A stretch of DNA of 64,000 bases from an uncultured Prevotellaceae bacterium. GTDB lineage: Bacteria > Bacteroidota > Bacteroidia > Bacteroidales > Bacteroidaceae. The position numbers and the translations under genes are program-made. The notes under the pieces were generated by a model. It saw only the letters and a list, made by a program, of their open reading frames with translations. It did no database searches and had not been told where the DNA came from. Positions 7,764 to 16,770 of the stretch are shown here, one piece after another (the stretch's first letter is position 1; the number at the start of each line of letters is the position of its first letter). The DNA is taken from NCBI GenBank assembly GCA_902770195.1, contig CACXSA010000003.1, forward strand, positions 1 to 64,000, given 5' to 3'.

Positions 7764-10700
7764 TTATTTTCTATTCTTCAAACGATATTCCAGTGGCGTC
7801 ATTCCAAACTTCTCCTTGAAGATGTTGCTGAAGTTCTCAGCCGTCATAAATCCTACATTGATTGCCAACTCACTCATGTTGATATCGGTGTTGATGAGCA
7901 ATGTGCAGGCATGTTTCAAACGCAGTTCACGTACCACCTCGGCGGGAGTCTTGGTGGTGATGCTGCGCAGCTTATGGAAGAAGGGAACACGTCCCATACC
8001 CATCGCGCTGGCCATCTCGTCAAGACTAATCTGTCCGCGACTCATATTCTGTAGCACGAACTGCTCGACATTGCGCATGAGCTGCTGATCCATCAGACTG
8101 CTCATACTGTAGTCGCCAATGGTGTTGTTGTCATAATAGCGAGCCAGCACGTTGGTATTCTGCTCTGCTGGAGCACTCTCCTGGACAGGCTGCTGGGCGT
8201 CGGGCTCTGAAGACTCCGCAGCAGGAGTGCTATCCACTGGAATATCGTCATAGACAATCGTAGAGGTGGTCATACTGGCATTCTGACCTTCGAGCATACG
8301 CGTCTCCTTGCCCTCTATGACATCCTGGTTAATCTCGATAGGAGCCAGCCCTAACAGTTTGTTGATACGCATCACGGCTTCCTGTATGTTGAAAGGCTTT
8401 GCGATATAGTCGTCGGCAGCCAGCGTGATGTTCTGATCTACCATATCCTGTTCCGTCAGCACACTATCGGTCAGCAGGATGAACTTGGTCTTGTTGCGAC
8501 GGACGTCAGACTTGAACTGGTTGCAGAGCTCACTACCCGTAAAGGTGCCCATGTTTTGTTTACACATCACGATATCTGCATTCAGCGTCTCAATATCGGG
8601 CAGGGCATCCTTCACATTATCATAGACGTGGAAATCATAGACTTTGTGCAGGTGGGCATTCATAAAAGCCAGGAACTCACGGTTGTTGTCGATGAGGACA
8701 ACGCTGAACGTCTTGGACTGGTTGTCAATCTCCAAGGCCCTGATGTCTGATGCAGAAGAGTCCATCGTACTTATAGCAGTCAGAGCCACCTCACCACTAT
8801 CGTTTAGTTCAAGACGGTCCTTAGCACTCGACTCAGCTCTCTTCTCGGGATTCTCCAACGTGGTCTGCATCTCTGAGATACGGGTGATGATTTGCAGCAT
8901 CTGGAAATGCAGCGAGTTAAGCTGCTCGCGACCTTCCATCGTCGTCTCGCGTTCAGCCATGTTGCCGATAATGGTAGTCATACGCGCCATAGGCTGGCGA
9001 AGCTCATCGCTGGTAAGCTTGATTTCCTCGCGCTGACGTGTCAGCTCGTCGATAACGGTCTTCTTGCGTCGCCAGATAGCCTTGAACTTCTTGATACCAT
9101 AGCGCCAGATGGCGACAATGATAATCAGGATAATCACATAAACCGTAAGCATCCACCATGACAGCCACCAAGGACGGTCCACGATGATTTGCAGGGTGCG
9201 CTCCTGATTGCTGACAGCACCATCGGCACTGACGGCTTTCACGTGGAGAGTGTATTTCCCGCTGCCCAGGTTGTGGAACTTCACGCCGTGCAACAGTGCA
9301 TCACCATTGCGCCAGTCGTTGTCGCGTCCTTCCATCCAGTACATGAACTGGAGACGCTCGCCCTGGTTGTAGTTGCCGGCAGCAAACTTGATGGTGAAGG
9401 TGCTCTGGTTGTTGTTCAGCTCTATCTTATTGCTTTCATTGAGGGCTTGTGGCAGAATGACGTTGCCATCATACTCCATACCCGTCTGGATTTCCTGTTC
9501 GCCAACAAAAAGCTGGGTCAGCATCACACGAGGCAGGGATTCCTGTTCGTCTTTGTTGCCCTGACGTACCCAGTTGACACCATAGATGCCACCAAATAGT
9601 ACGTTTCCGTCTTGCTTGGTGAGGATGGCGCCTGTATTGAACTCGTTGCTTTGCAGACCGTCGCTGAGGTCGTAATTGTAGAGTCCGTAGTTGAAGGAGG
9701 CATCTTCATGGTTACGCTGTACCACCACGCGGCTGACACCATTGCTAGTAGTAACCCAGATGCTGTGGTTCTTGTCCTCGGCAATACCACAGATGGAGTT
9801 GTTGCAGAGTCCGTCTTTCTCCGTGATATAACTCAACTCGTCGTTGTCGGGATTCAAGATGTTAAGACCTTCACGGGTGCCTACCCATAACAATCCACGG
9901 GAGTCTTCGAAAATCTGTGTGATATAGTTGTTGGTAAACGTCGATAGGTTGGTGGAGTTACCTGTCAGCACTTTCTTCTCACGGGTGTTGAGGTCGAGGA
10001 TGACCAGACCTTCTGAGGTACCGATGAGCAGGTGGTTGTTCCTACCCACGAACAGCGATGTGATGTTGTTGGTGTTCAGCACACCGTTCTCACGGGTGTA
10101 GGAAGAGAAGGTGTTCATCTTGGAATTATAGACCTGCAAGCCTCCGTTGGTGGCTATCCACAGGTTGCCTGAGGGGTCGCAGCAGAGCGCATTGATATGG
10201 TCGTCAATCAGTGTCTTCATGCTGTCGCGAGCCACAGAATAGAAAGTACTGGAGCCATTCTTGATACGCGTCAGACCATTCTGATTGGAACCTACCCACA
10301 GACTGCCATCAGGGGTGGTGGTCATCACAGATACCTTATGGCTGGCCAGTGCCCCGTCGTAGCCGATGATACCCTTGTCGCCTGTACCATACCATACTTT
10401 GCCGTTCTTGTCTTGTGCCAAAGCAGTGATGTCGCCTATGAAATCGGTCTCGAACTTATAAATGTTGTTGCCATAATAGGCGAGGCCCGACTTCTCCGTA
10501 CCAATCCACAATAGGTCGGTATCGTCGATATAAACACTCTGAATACTGATGATATCTTGGGTTTTCTGGTTACTGTTGGCACTATGAGGCTGGATGTATT
10601 CCATCTCGTGGTTGTTGACAGTAGTACGGATAAGTCCTGTGCGGTCTGTGCCAATCCAAATATTTCCATTGCGGTCGCCAGCCATTCCATTGACGCTATG

Positions 10701-11507
10701 GTCAACGCTGATACCTGTCAGTCCCAGCTGATTGCCAATCGTGGTATTCCACGTGTTGGTATTCTTGTTATAGAGCATCAGGGTGCCTTGTCCGTAGAGC
10801 CAGATATTGTCCATCTGGTCGGAGAACACTCTCAGCGTGTTGGTCTTGCGGAGCTGCTCACGGGCTATCTGGTCGTTCTGCCATACGGTATGCTGCTGAT
10901 GGATGATGTCACAGCAGACGATGGTGCCGTCTTCATAGACGAGAACGGCTCCGTCGCGACATTCACCGATGGAGCAGATGGTGCCCTGTGGAATGCCGTG
11001 AGCGTCGTTGGTATAGCTGAACTCATAGCTGGTCTGTTGTTGCATGTTATAGGCTATGACTCCCTTGTTGGGAATAGAGGCCCACACATTCTTGTGGCTG
11101 TCGATATAAACCACGTTGGGCACCGACTCAATGCCCATACGGCTAAAGGTCTGCTTGACGTCGCGCTCAAAGTTCTCAGACTGCGGATGATAGATACAAT
11201 AGCCCGCTGAGGTCTGGACGAGGAGAGTTCCCTCCAGAGTTTCCTGAATGCTGATAATATAGCTGTCGGGCAGCGAGGAGCCGTCCTGGGAATTGGATTG
11301 GAAACTATGGAAAGTATAGCCATCGTAACGGTAAAGGCCGGCAGGGGTGCCCAGCCAGATATATCCTCGGGAGTCCTTCATGATGCAGGTAATCTGGCTT
11401 ATTGTCAGACCATTGCGGGCGTCTAACGTCTTGAACAGATAGATTCCCGCTACTGCCATTGGCAGAAGGAGCATCAGGACTAGAAGTATCTTTCTCAGCG
11501 TCTTCAT
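7764..11507 (-). CDS. Hybrid two-component-type regulator with degenerate kinase and receiver, AraC output domain
   Basis: The 1247-residue protein has an N-terminal signal/anchor, beta-propeller repeats of the two-component regulator type (DSRGYIWLGTPAGLYRYDG and many similar), a Y_Y_Y domain (about 690-775), a membrane helix near 780-803, a short dimerisation helix, a receiver-like domain (about 936-1055) and an AraC helix-turn-helix pair (about 1139-1245). The position of the phospho-accepting His reads SDELRQPM, so it is Asp. No HATPase domain lies between it and the receiver. The receiver site reads ADIVMCKQNMG, with Lys where Asp is expected. It therefore cannot run a normal His-Asp relay. 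It lies 18 bases after kpsF, at the end of the Kdo operon. Confidence 0.85.
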   Translation of the reverse strand: MKTLRKILLVLMLLLPMAVAGIYLFKTLDARNGLTISQITCIMKDSRGYIWLGTPAGLYRYDGYTFHSFQSNSQDGSSLPDSYIISIQETLEGTLLVQTSAGYCIYHPQSENFERDVKQTFSRMGIESVPNVVYIDSHKNVWASIPNKGVIAYNMQQQTSYEFSYTNDAHGIPQGTICSIGECRDGAVLVYEDGTIVCCDIIHQQHTVWQNDQIAREQLRKTNTLRVFSDQMDNIWLYGQGTLMLYNKNTNTWNTTIGNQLGLTGISVDHSVNGMAGDRNGNIWIGTDRTGLIRTTVNNHEMEYIQPHSANSNQKTQDIISIQSVYIDDTDLLWIGTEKSGLAYYGNNIYKFETDFIGDITALAQDKNGKVWYGTGDKGIIGYDGALASHKVSVMTTTPDGSLWVGSNQNGLTRIKNGSSTFYSVARDSMKTLIDDHINALCCDPSGNLWIATNGGLQVYNSKMNTFSSYTRENGVLNTNNITSLFVGRNNHLLIGTSEGLVILDLNTREKKVLTGNSTNLSTFTNNYITQIFEDSRGLLWVGTREGLNILNPDNDELSYITEKDGLCNNSICGIAEDKNHSIWVTTSNGVSRVVVQRNHEDASFNYGLYNYDLSDGLQSNEFNTGAILTKQDGNVLFGGIYGVNWVRQGNKDEQESLPRVMLTQLFVGEQEIQTGMEYDGNVILPQALNESNKIELNNNQSTFTIKFAAGNYNQGERLQFMYWMEGRDNDWRNGDALLHGVKFHNLGSGKYTLHVKAVSADGAVSNQERTLQIIVDRPWWLSWWMLTVYVIILIIIVAIWRYGIKKFKAIWRRKKTVIDELTRQREEIKLTSDELRQPMARMTTIIGNMAERETTMEGREQLNSLHFQMLQIITRISEMQTTLENPEKRAESSAKDRLELNDSGEVALTAISTMDSSASDIRALEIDNQSKTFSVVLIDNNREFLAFMNAHLHKVYDFHVYDNVKDALPDIETLNADIVMCKQNMGTFTGSELCNQFKSDVRRNKTKFILLTDSVLTEQDMVDQNITLAADDYIAKPFNIQEAVMRINKLLGLAPIEINQDVIEGKETRMLEGQNASMTTSTIVYDDIPVDSTPAAESSEPDAQQPVQESAPAEQNTNVLARYYDNNTIGDYSMSSLMDQQLMRNVEQFVLQNMSRGQISLDEMASAMGMGRVPFFHKLRSITTKTPAEVVRELRLKHACTLLINTDINMSELAINVGFMTAENFSNIFKEKFGMTPLEYRLKNRK

Positions 11508-11525
11508 AAAATAACCTATTTTTAT

Positions 11526-12503
11526 TTAGAGTACACAGGCATAGCGATCTACAATGCCCAACAGGTGGTTGGCATCATCGACAACAAGCACATTGTGTAT
11601 CTTGTTCTTATTCATCATTTTTTGTATTTCAGAAATCTTAGTCTGCAGACTTACCGTCTTGGGTGTCTGCGTCATGATGTCTGCGACAGTACGGTTGAAG
11701 AACTCGGCCTGCCACTTCTCCATAGCACGGCGGATGTCACCATCGGTGATGAGACCGACTACTGTAAACTTATCACTTTTCATTTTCAGTTCTTCACTGT
11801 TTACAGCCACACCCATTCCCAGTTTACCCTTACTCACCAGGATAATGGCTTCGCCCAGATGCATTTCAGGCGACAGGATGGGCAGGTGTTCCGTAATCAT
11901 TACATCCTGAGCGGTGGTGAGCAGACGCTTTCCTAACTCGCCGCCAGGGTGGAATTGAGCAAAGTCCTGTGGCTGGAAATGACGTTTCTCCATCAATGCC
12001 ACAGCCAGGGCGTCGCCCATCACCAATGCTGCTGTCGTGGAACTGGTGGGTGCCAGGTTCAACGGACAGGCTTCTTTCTCCACGCTGACATTGAGATGGC
12101 AGGTGGAATATTTTGCCAAGAGGGATTGCGGATTGCCACTCATACCAATGATGGGTATCTGCATGTGCAGCACCATGGGGATGAAGCGTAGCAACTCGTC
12201 AGTCTGTCCGGAATTGGAAATAGCGAGTACCACATCACCTTTTGACATTACCCCTAAGTCGCCGTGATACACGTCGAGGGGGTTGATGAAGAACGAGGGA
12301 GTGCCGGTAGAAGCCAGTGTGGCTGCTATCTTGGCTCCGATATGCCCGCTTTTGCCTACACCTGTCACGATTAGTTTCCCGTGACAGGAGAGGATGAGTT
12401 CAACGGCACGGTCGAAATCCTCGTCCATCTGGGGTATCAGGTTCAGCACCGCTTGTGCTTCGTCCCTGATGCATTGTATTGCATATTCTCTACTTTTCAT
12501 CAC
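11526..12503 (-). CDS. kdsD: D-arabinose-5-phosphate isomerase (KpsF/GutQ/KdsD family)
   Basis: It converts ribulose-5-phosphate to arabinose-5-phosphate, the first committed step of Kdo synthesis. The 325 residues show the SIS sugar-isomerase domain (GVGKSGHIGAKIAATLASTG; AISNSGQTDELL; LAPTSSTTAALVMGDALA) followed by two CBS domains (GLITDGDIRRAM; HNVLVVDDANHLLGIVD). The gene overlaps the end of kdsA by four bases (ATGA), so the two are translationally coupled. The linker inside the CBS region (VNSEELKMKSDK) is longer than I expect for the family and is encoded by degenerate AGTGAAN heptamers at 11768-11804. Confidence 0.92.
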   Translation of the reverse strand: MMKSREYAIQCIRDEAQAVLNLIPQMDEDFDRAVELILSCHGKLIVTGVGKSGHIGAKIAATLASTGTPSFFINPLDVYHGDLGVMSKGDVVLAISNSGQTDELLRFIPMVLHMQIPIIGMSGNPQSLLAKYSTCHLNVSVEKEACPLNLAPTSSTTAALVMGDALAVALMEKRHFQPQDFAQFHPGGELGKRLLTTAQDVMITEHLPILSPEMHLGEAIILVSKGKLGMGVAVNSEELKMKSDKFTVVGLITDGDIRRAMEKWQAEFFNRTVADIMTQTPKTVSLQTKISEIQKMMNKNKIHNVLVVDDANHLLGIVDRYACVL

Positions 12504-13285
12504 ACTTTAACCGGTAAATCCGATTCTTCACTCTTCACTAGTCTCGCCATCAGACCTTCTAATTTGTCCAACTCCAGCATATTGGCCGCATCACTCAGCC
12601 CGCGGTCTGGGTCGGGGTGAACTTCCAAAAAGAAACCAGTGGCTCCGAAAGCCTTTGCTGCCTCTGCCATCATGGGCACGTAACGACGGTCGCCACCCGT
12701 CTTGCCGTTGGCTCCACCTGGTTGCTGAACGCAGTGGGTGCAGTCCATGATGACATTATCCACAATCTCCAGCATCTGGGGGATGTTTCGGAAGTCAACC
12801 ACCAGGTTGTTGTAGCCCATCATGTTGCCGCGCTCTGTCAGCCATACCTCCTTGGCACCAGCCTCGCGGGCTTTCTCTACAGGATAGCGCATATCTTGTC
12901 CGCTGAGGAACTGGGCCTTCTTGATGTTTACGACACATCTGGTTTTGGCTGCAGCGACGAGCAAATCAGTTTGTCGGCATAGGAAGGCTGGTATCTGCAG
13001 CACGTCGCACACCATTCCTGCGGGTTGTGCCTGCCAGGCTTCGTGGATGTCTGTTGTCACGCGCAGCCCGTATTTCGCCTTGATATCCCCCAACATTTGC
13101 AGCCCCCGGTCAATACCTGGTCCGCGAAAGGATTTTATCGAAGTGCGGTTGGCCTTGTCGAACGAGGCCTTGAATATAATGTCGGTACCCAGTTTCTGGT
13201 TAATCTCTACCAACTTGGCAGCTACGGTGTCGAGCAGCTCTGGCGATTCCATAGCACATGGGCCTGCAATGAATGTCTGTTTCAT
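12500..13285 (-). CDS. kdsA: 3-deoxy-8-phosphooctulonate (Kdo-8-P) synthase
   Basis: It condenses arabinose-5-phosphate with phosphoenolpyruvate to Kdo-8-phosphate for lipid A-core synthesis. Hallmarks are AGPCAMES (residues 7-14), FKASFDKANRTSIKSFRGPG, TDIHEAWQAQP, PAFLCRQTDLL and FFLEVHPDPDRGLSD. The Cys in AGPC is the ligand found in metal-dependent enzymes, whereas the E. coli type has Asn there, so this is probably the metal-dependent class. I chose ATG 13285; an in-frame ATG at 13300 would leave only a few bases of leader after the -7 box at 13315-13322. It is the first gene of the kdsA-kpsF-regulator operon. Confidence 0.93.
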   Translation of the reverse strand: MKQTFIAGPCAMESPELLDTVAAKLVEINQKLGTDIIFKASFDKANRTSIKSFRGPGIDRGLQMLGDIKAKYGLRVTTDIHEAWQAQPAGMVCDVLQIPAFLCRQTDLLVAAAKTRCVVNIKKAQFLSGQDMRYPVEKAREAGAKEVWLTERGNMMGYNNLVVDFRNIPQMLEIVDNVIMDCTHCVQQPGGANGKTGGDRRYVPMMAEAAKAFGATGFFLEVHPDPDRGLSDAANMLELDKLEGLMARLVKSEESDLPVKV

Positions 13286-13314
13286 ATAAGTTGTCAGCAT
13301 TGCCTATTGTCATG

Positions 13315-13322
13315 CAAAGGTA
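13315..13322 (-). promoter_or_regulatory. -7 promoter box for the kdsA operon
   Basis: The minus strand reads TACCTTTG, a perfect TAnnTTTG box, about 30 bases upstream of the chosen kdsA start. No clear TTTG was seen at the -33 position. Confidence 0.55.
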
Positions 13323-13375
13323 GTTATTATTTTTATTTATGCACGCTTTTCAGCATTTATTTAACAAATAATGTG

Positions 13376-15700
13376 TTATTGCCTGATATGAACATCCTGC
13401 TGTGGGAAAGGAATCTCAATGCCGTTCTGGTTCAGAGTGTCGTAGATGGTTCGCAGCACATCGCTGATGACATCTGCTTTCTTGGCAGCGTTGGTCCATA
13501 CGAACATCTTGAAGTTGATACTGGAGTCGCCCAGTTCGCCCACCACAGACCTTGCCTTCTTGGAGCGGTCCACCCACTTGTGGTTCAGCGCGTTGACGGC
13601 ATCATCCACGAGGGTCATCACCTGTTGCAGATTGCTGCCATAAGCCACTCCGTAAGGGATTACCTGTAGCACGTAGCCATGATTGCGCGTCAGGTTTTTG
13701 TAGTTCTTGGTGAACAGTTGTGAGTTCTGGAAAGTGATGACCTCGCCAAATACCGACTCGACAACGGTGGATGTGTAGCTGATACTGGTCACATTGCCTA
13801 CGGTGCCGTCCACTTCTATTCTATCGCCTACTTTGATGCGGCCTGCCATGAGGGTGATGCCATAGTAGATATTCTCGATGATGTCCTTGGATGCAAAACC
13901 GACACCTGTCGATAGACCTCCCGTCACCACTAACAGCCACTGCATAGACATACCCAGGATATTCATGGTGATGATGAACCAAGCGCCCCACACAATGACT
14001 TGTATGACATTCCTGCCCATCACCTCGCGGCTGGCTGCCGTTGAGGAGTCCTTAATCTCGTAGTGCATACGCATGAATTTCAGCAGAGTCCTGTTGATAT
14101 ACGAGAACAGGAACCACATGTTGATGACAATGGAGAGCGTCAGGATGCTGAGTTTCAGATTCTCGAAATCCATGAAGTTGGTCTTGAAAATCTTCCAGCA
14201 GAGGTCGGACAGATTAAACACGTCAGCCGCCCAGTAGATACTAATCATGACAGAAGCAACCCCCAGCACGGGAAGTATCACCTGATAGGCCAGATGGTAG
14301 GCCCAGGTCTGCGTGACGGGACGCTCGTAGAAACGGTGCCGGTCGCCATACAGCTTGATATATTGCGATACGCAGGTGATGGTGAGGATGCATGTCAGCT
14401 GCATAATCCACCATATCAGGATCTGCACAGCCATCAGCGTGTAGCCTGTCCATGAGCATATCACGGAGATGATGAATACCAACAGGGATATATAGGTGAA
14501 GAACATGTCCGAACGGGGAATGTTCTGGTTGTGACGCCTTATGACATTCCACTGCCACAGCGCACAGACTAGCAGTACGGGTGGGAAGAGCATGTTGACC
14601 AGTTCGCTGGGTATAAGGATGATGCGGAAGGCAATCACCAAGAAGCAGACGGTCAGCAGCGGTGTGTAGATGCGGAAGGTACTCTTAATCTGGTCGCCGC
14701 TGACACGTAGTAGCAGTGAAATCAGGATGACGCCCAGCAGCCATGCGAACTCCACCAGCAGATTGGAGGCCATGATGAAGAAGTTCTGTTGAGTAATGGC
14801 CAGCGTCACTCCGAGGATAATGGCAAAGGTGATGGTTGTCGTAGCCAGGGTGATGCAGGTTCGTTTCTTCATGAATTCCTCGGTGCGCAGACGCTTAGGC
14901 ACCACAAAGCGGATGACGACGAAATTGAGCAGCGAGGCAATGATGGCAAAGAGAATGGTGGAGATGAGCAGTCCGAAAATCCAGCGGCTGTCCCATTGCG
15001 AACTCTCGTTAGGCTGGTATTTCTTGCTCACCGTCTGCTGCATGGTCTGCCAGTAGGTGCTCCAGTTCTTGATGATGGTCCAGTAGTTGGCCTCGCCATT
15101 CTTGAAGATACTGGTCTGTATGTCGTTGTAACGTTTCTGCGCATAGTCGTTCAGATGACTCAGGCGCTCTTCCGTCATATCGTAATAGCGTATGTAGTCC
15201 TTCATGGTGCTGCGGTTCTCCTCCAGCGAGTTGCGTATGTTGGTGGCCAGTGTCAGACAGATGTTTCGGTCCGTCTGGGCCTCTTGGCTCAGCATGGCTA
15301 CGGGCATAACTCTGAGGCTTCCTATCAGCGAGTCGTAGCGTGCAATGTCGTTGCTGGCTTTGTTCAGGAAGTTCTTGAAGGGCAGCTGCTGTTTCTGGAA
15401 CAGGCGGTATTGGTCTGTTGCCTCATTGCAGGCGTATGTCAGGTCGAACACATATTCCTGTTTCTGCGAGTATAGCATTAGCGAGTTCTGGTTGGAGCGC
15501 AGCAAGGTCTCCATCAGTTGGTTTCGCATACCCTCGCTCTGCTTCTTGTTCACTTCAATTAGCATTGACAACTCACGGTGATAGTTCGTAAGTTCTATGC
15601 GCAGGATCTGCAGGGTCTGGGGCAAGTCTTTCTCCTTTAGCACGGCATGTGCACTGAGGGAGATTAACAAGGTCAGAAATATGGTGAAGATATTTTTCAT
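13376..15700 (-). CDS. MscS-family mechanosensitive ion channel
   Basis: The 774-residue protein has a cleavable signal peptide (ends LSAHA), a helical periplasmic domain of about 220 residues, several membrane helices, and a C-terminal MscS core. The pore helix and beta domain read GLSTGVGFASKDIIENIYYG and GDRIEVDGTVGNVTSISYTS, then VITFQNSQLF. The extra N-terminal domain and helices make it a large MscK/YbdG-like member rather than a minimal MscS. It should open under membrane tension to release solutes. It precedes kdsA in the same direction with a gap of about 90 bases. Confidence 0.88.
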   Translation of the reverse strand: MKNIFTIFLTLLISLSAHAVLKEKDLPQTLQILRIELTNYHRELSMLIEVNKKQSEGMRNQLMETLLRSNQNSLMLYSQKQEYVFDLTYACNEATDQYRLFQKQQLPFKNFLNKASNDIARYDSLIGSLRVMPVAMLSQEAQTDRNICLTLATNIRNSLEENRSTMKDYIRYYDMTEERLSHLNDYAQKRYNDIQTSIFKNGEANYWTIIKNWSTYWQTMQQTVSKKYQPNESSQWDSRWIFGLLISTILFAIIASLLNFVVIRFVVPKRLRTEEFMKKRTCITLATTTITFAIILGVTLAITQQNFFIMASNLLVEFAWLLGVILISLLLRVSGDQIKSTFRIYTPLLTVCFLVIAFRIILIPSELVNMLFPPVLLVCALWQWNVIRRHNQNIPRSDMFFTYISLLVFIISVICSWTGYTLMAVQILIWWIMQLTCILTITCVSQYIKLYGDRHRFYERPVTQTWAYHLAYQVILPVLGVASVMISIYWAADVFNLSDLCWKIFKTNFMDFENLKLSILTLSIVINMWFLFSYINRTLLKFMRMHYEIKDSSTAASREVMGRNVIQVIVWGAWFIITMNILGMSMQWLLVVTGGLSTGVGFASKDIIENIYYGITLMAGRIKVGDRIEVDGTVGNVTSISYTSTVVESVFGEVITFQNSQLFTKNYKNLTRNHGYVLQVIPYGVAYGSNLQQVMTLVDDAVNALNHKWVDRSKKARSVVGELGDSSINFKMFVWTNAAKKADVISDVLRTIYDTLNQNGIEIPFPQQDVHIRQ

Positions 15701-15722
15701 TGCTTTTTCTTAAATTTGCGTG

Positions 15723-15760
15723 CAAAGATAATCATTTTTTCAAATAAATCGTTAACTTTG
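15723..15760. promoter_or_regulatory. Divergent -7 boxes between the mechanosensitive channel and the sugar kinase
   Basis: CAAAGATA at 15723-15730 is TATCTTTG on the minus strand, 22 bases before the channel gene. TAACTTTG at 15753-15760 faces the kinase start at 15780. The two boxes are 22 bases apart, so the promoters overlap. Neither has an obvious TTTG at -33. Confidence 0.55.
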
Positions 15761-15779
15761 CAGACAAAAACGCAAAAAT

Positions 15780-16691
15780 ATGATACTGATTGCAGACAGT
15801 GGAAGCACCAAAACAGACTGGGCTCTCCTTCATTCAATTAATCCCCGTGTTGGCAACGAAGTGATTGCCACGTTCCATACGCAAGGCATTACTCCCATTC
15901 ATCAAACCCCTGACATCATCCGGCATATCATCGGCCAGGAGCTCATGTCTCAACTGTCTTCTTTTCCAAGGGCACAGCTCATAAAATCCTCTTCCAGAGT
16001 GCTTGAGTCGCCTTTGCTTTCTAATATAAAGGTATTTTTCTATGGTAGCGGCTGTACGCCAGCCCATGTTCCCATGATGAAGCAGATGCTCGGCGAGGTG
16101 TTCTCCCAGCAGAAAGTAGAAGTGCATAGCGACCTGATGGCAGCCGCCCGTGCGCTCTGTCAGCGTGAACCGGGCATAGGATGTATCATGGGTACAGGCT
16201 CTAACAGTTGCCTGTATGATGGCGAGAAGATTGTCCAGAACACGCCCGCTTTGGGCTATATCCTTGGCGACGAGGGTGGTGGTGCTGTTCTTGGCCGTAT
16301 GTTCATGAATGCTATTTTCAAGAATCCGCAGTTTGCTGATGTCCGCTACGAATATTTAAAATCAACCAAGCAGACGCAGAGCGACATTATCCAGAAGGTC
16401 TATCGCGAGCCTATGGGCAACCGCTTTCTGGCTACTACCTCATTATATATAGAGCAGCATCTGGATAATCCGCTGTTGCGACAACTGGTTATCGATAATT
16501 TCCGCTTGTTCTTCCGTAACAACCTGAAGCCCTACAACCGTATCGACCTTCCTGTTGGCGTTGTAGGCTCTATGGCTTTCCACTATCGTTCCCAGTTGGA
16601 GGAGGCTGCCCGTGTGGAGGGCTATACCCTGGGAACTATTTTGAAGAGTCCGATGGAAGGACTTGTCACCTATCATGCTCTGGACGATTAA
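15780..16691 (+). CDS. BadF/BadG-type ATPase, probable N-acetylglucosamine kinase
   Basis: The 303 residues follow the ASKHA actin-like ATPase plan. The N-terminal phosphate loop is LIADSGSTKTDWALL, the second phosphate motif is GCIMGTGSNSCLYDG (about residues 138-152), and GYILGDEGGGAVLGR (about 160-174) is characteristic of N-acetylglucosamine kinases. Substrate choice is inferred from these motifs; a hydroxyacyl-CoA dehydratase activator is excluded by the lack of the cysteine cluster. It stands alone between a divergent promoter and a terminator. Confidence 0.8.
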   Translation: MILIADSGSTKTDWALLHSINPRVGNEVIATFHTQGITPIHQTPDIIRHIIGQELMSQLSSFPRAQLIKSSSRVLESPLLSNIKVFFYGSGCTPAHVPMMKQMLGEVFSQQKVEVHSDLMAAARALCQREPGIGCIMGTGSNSCLYDGEKIVQNTPALGYILGDEGGGAVLGRMFMNAIFKNPQFADVRYEYLKSTKQTQSDIIQKVYREPMGNRFLATTSLYIEQHLDNPLLRQLVIDNFRLFFRNNLKPYNRIDLPVGVVGSMAFHYRSQLEEAARVEGYTLGTILKSPMEGLVTYHALDD

Positions 16692-16735
16692 ATGCCCATA
16701 GCCTGTCTGAACATCAAGGAGTATATTGTTATTAA

Positions 16736-16765
16736 TCACACCGTGCTCTCTCTGGCACGGTGTGA
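16736..16765. terminator. Terminator between convergent genes
   Basis: A perfect 11-base stem TCACACCGTGC (16736-16746) pairs with GCACGGTGTGA (16755-16765), followed by CTGTTTTATTT. It separates the sugar kinase from the convergent S37 peptidase. Confidence 0.88.
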
Positions 16766-16770
16766 CTGTT

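Noticed and set aside
9189..11210. Plus-strand frames inside the hybrid regulator gene
   Set aside because: Low-complexity Val/Ile-rich translations that mirror the regularly repeated propeller coding sequence.
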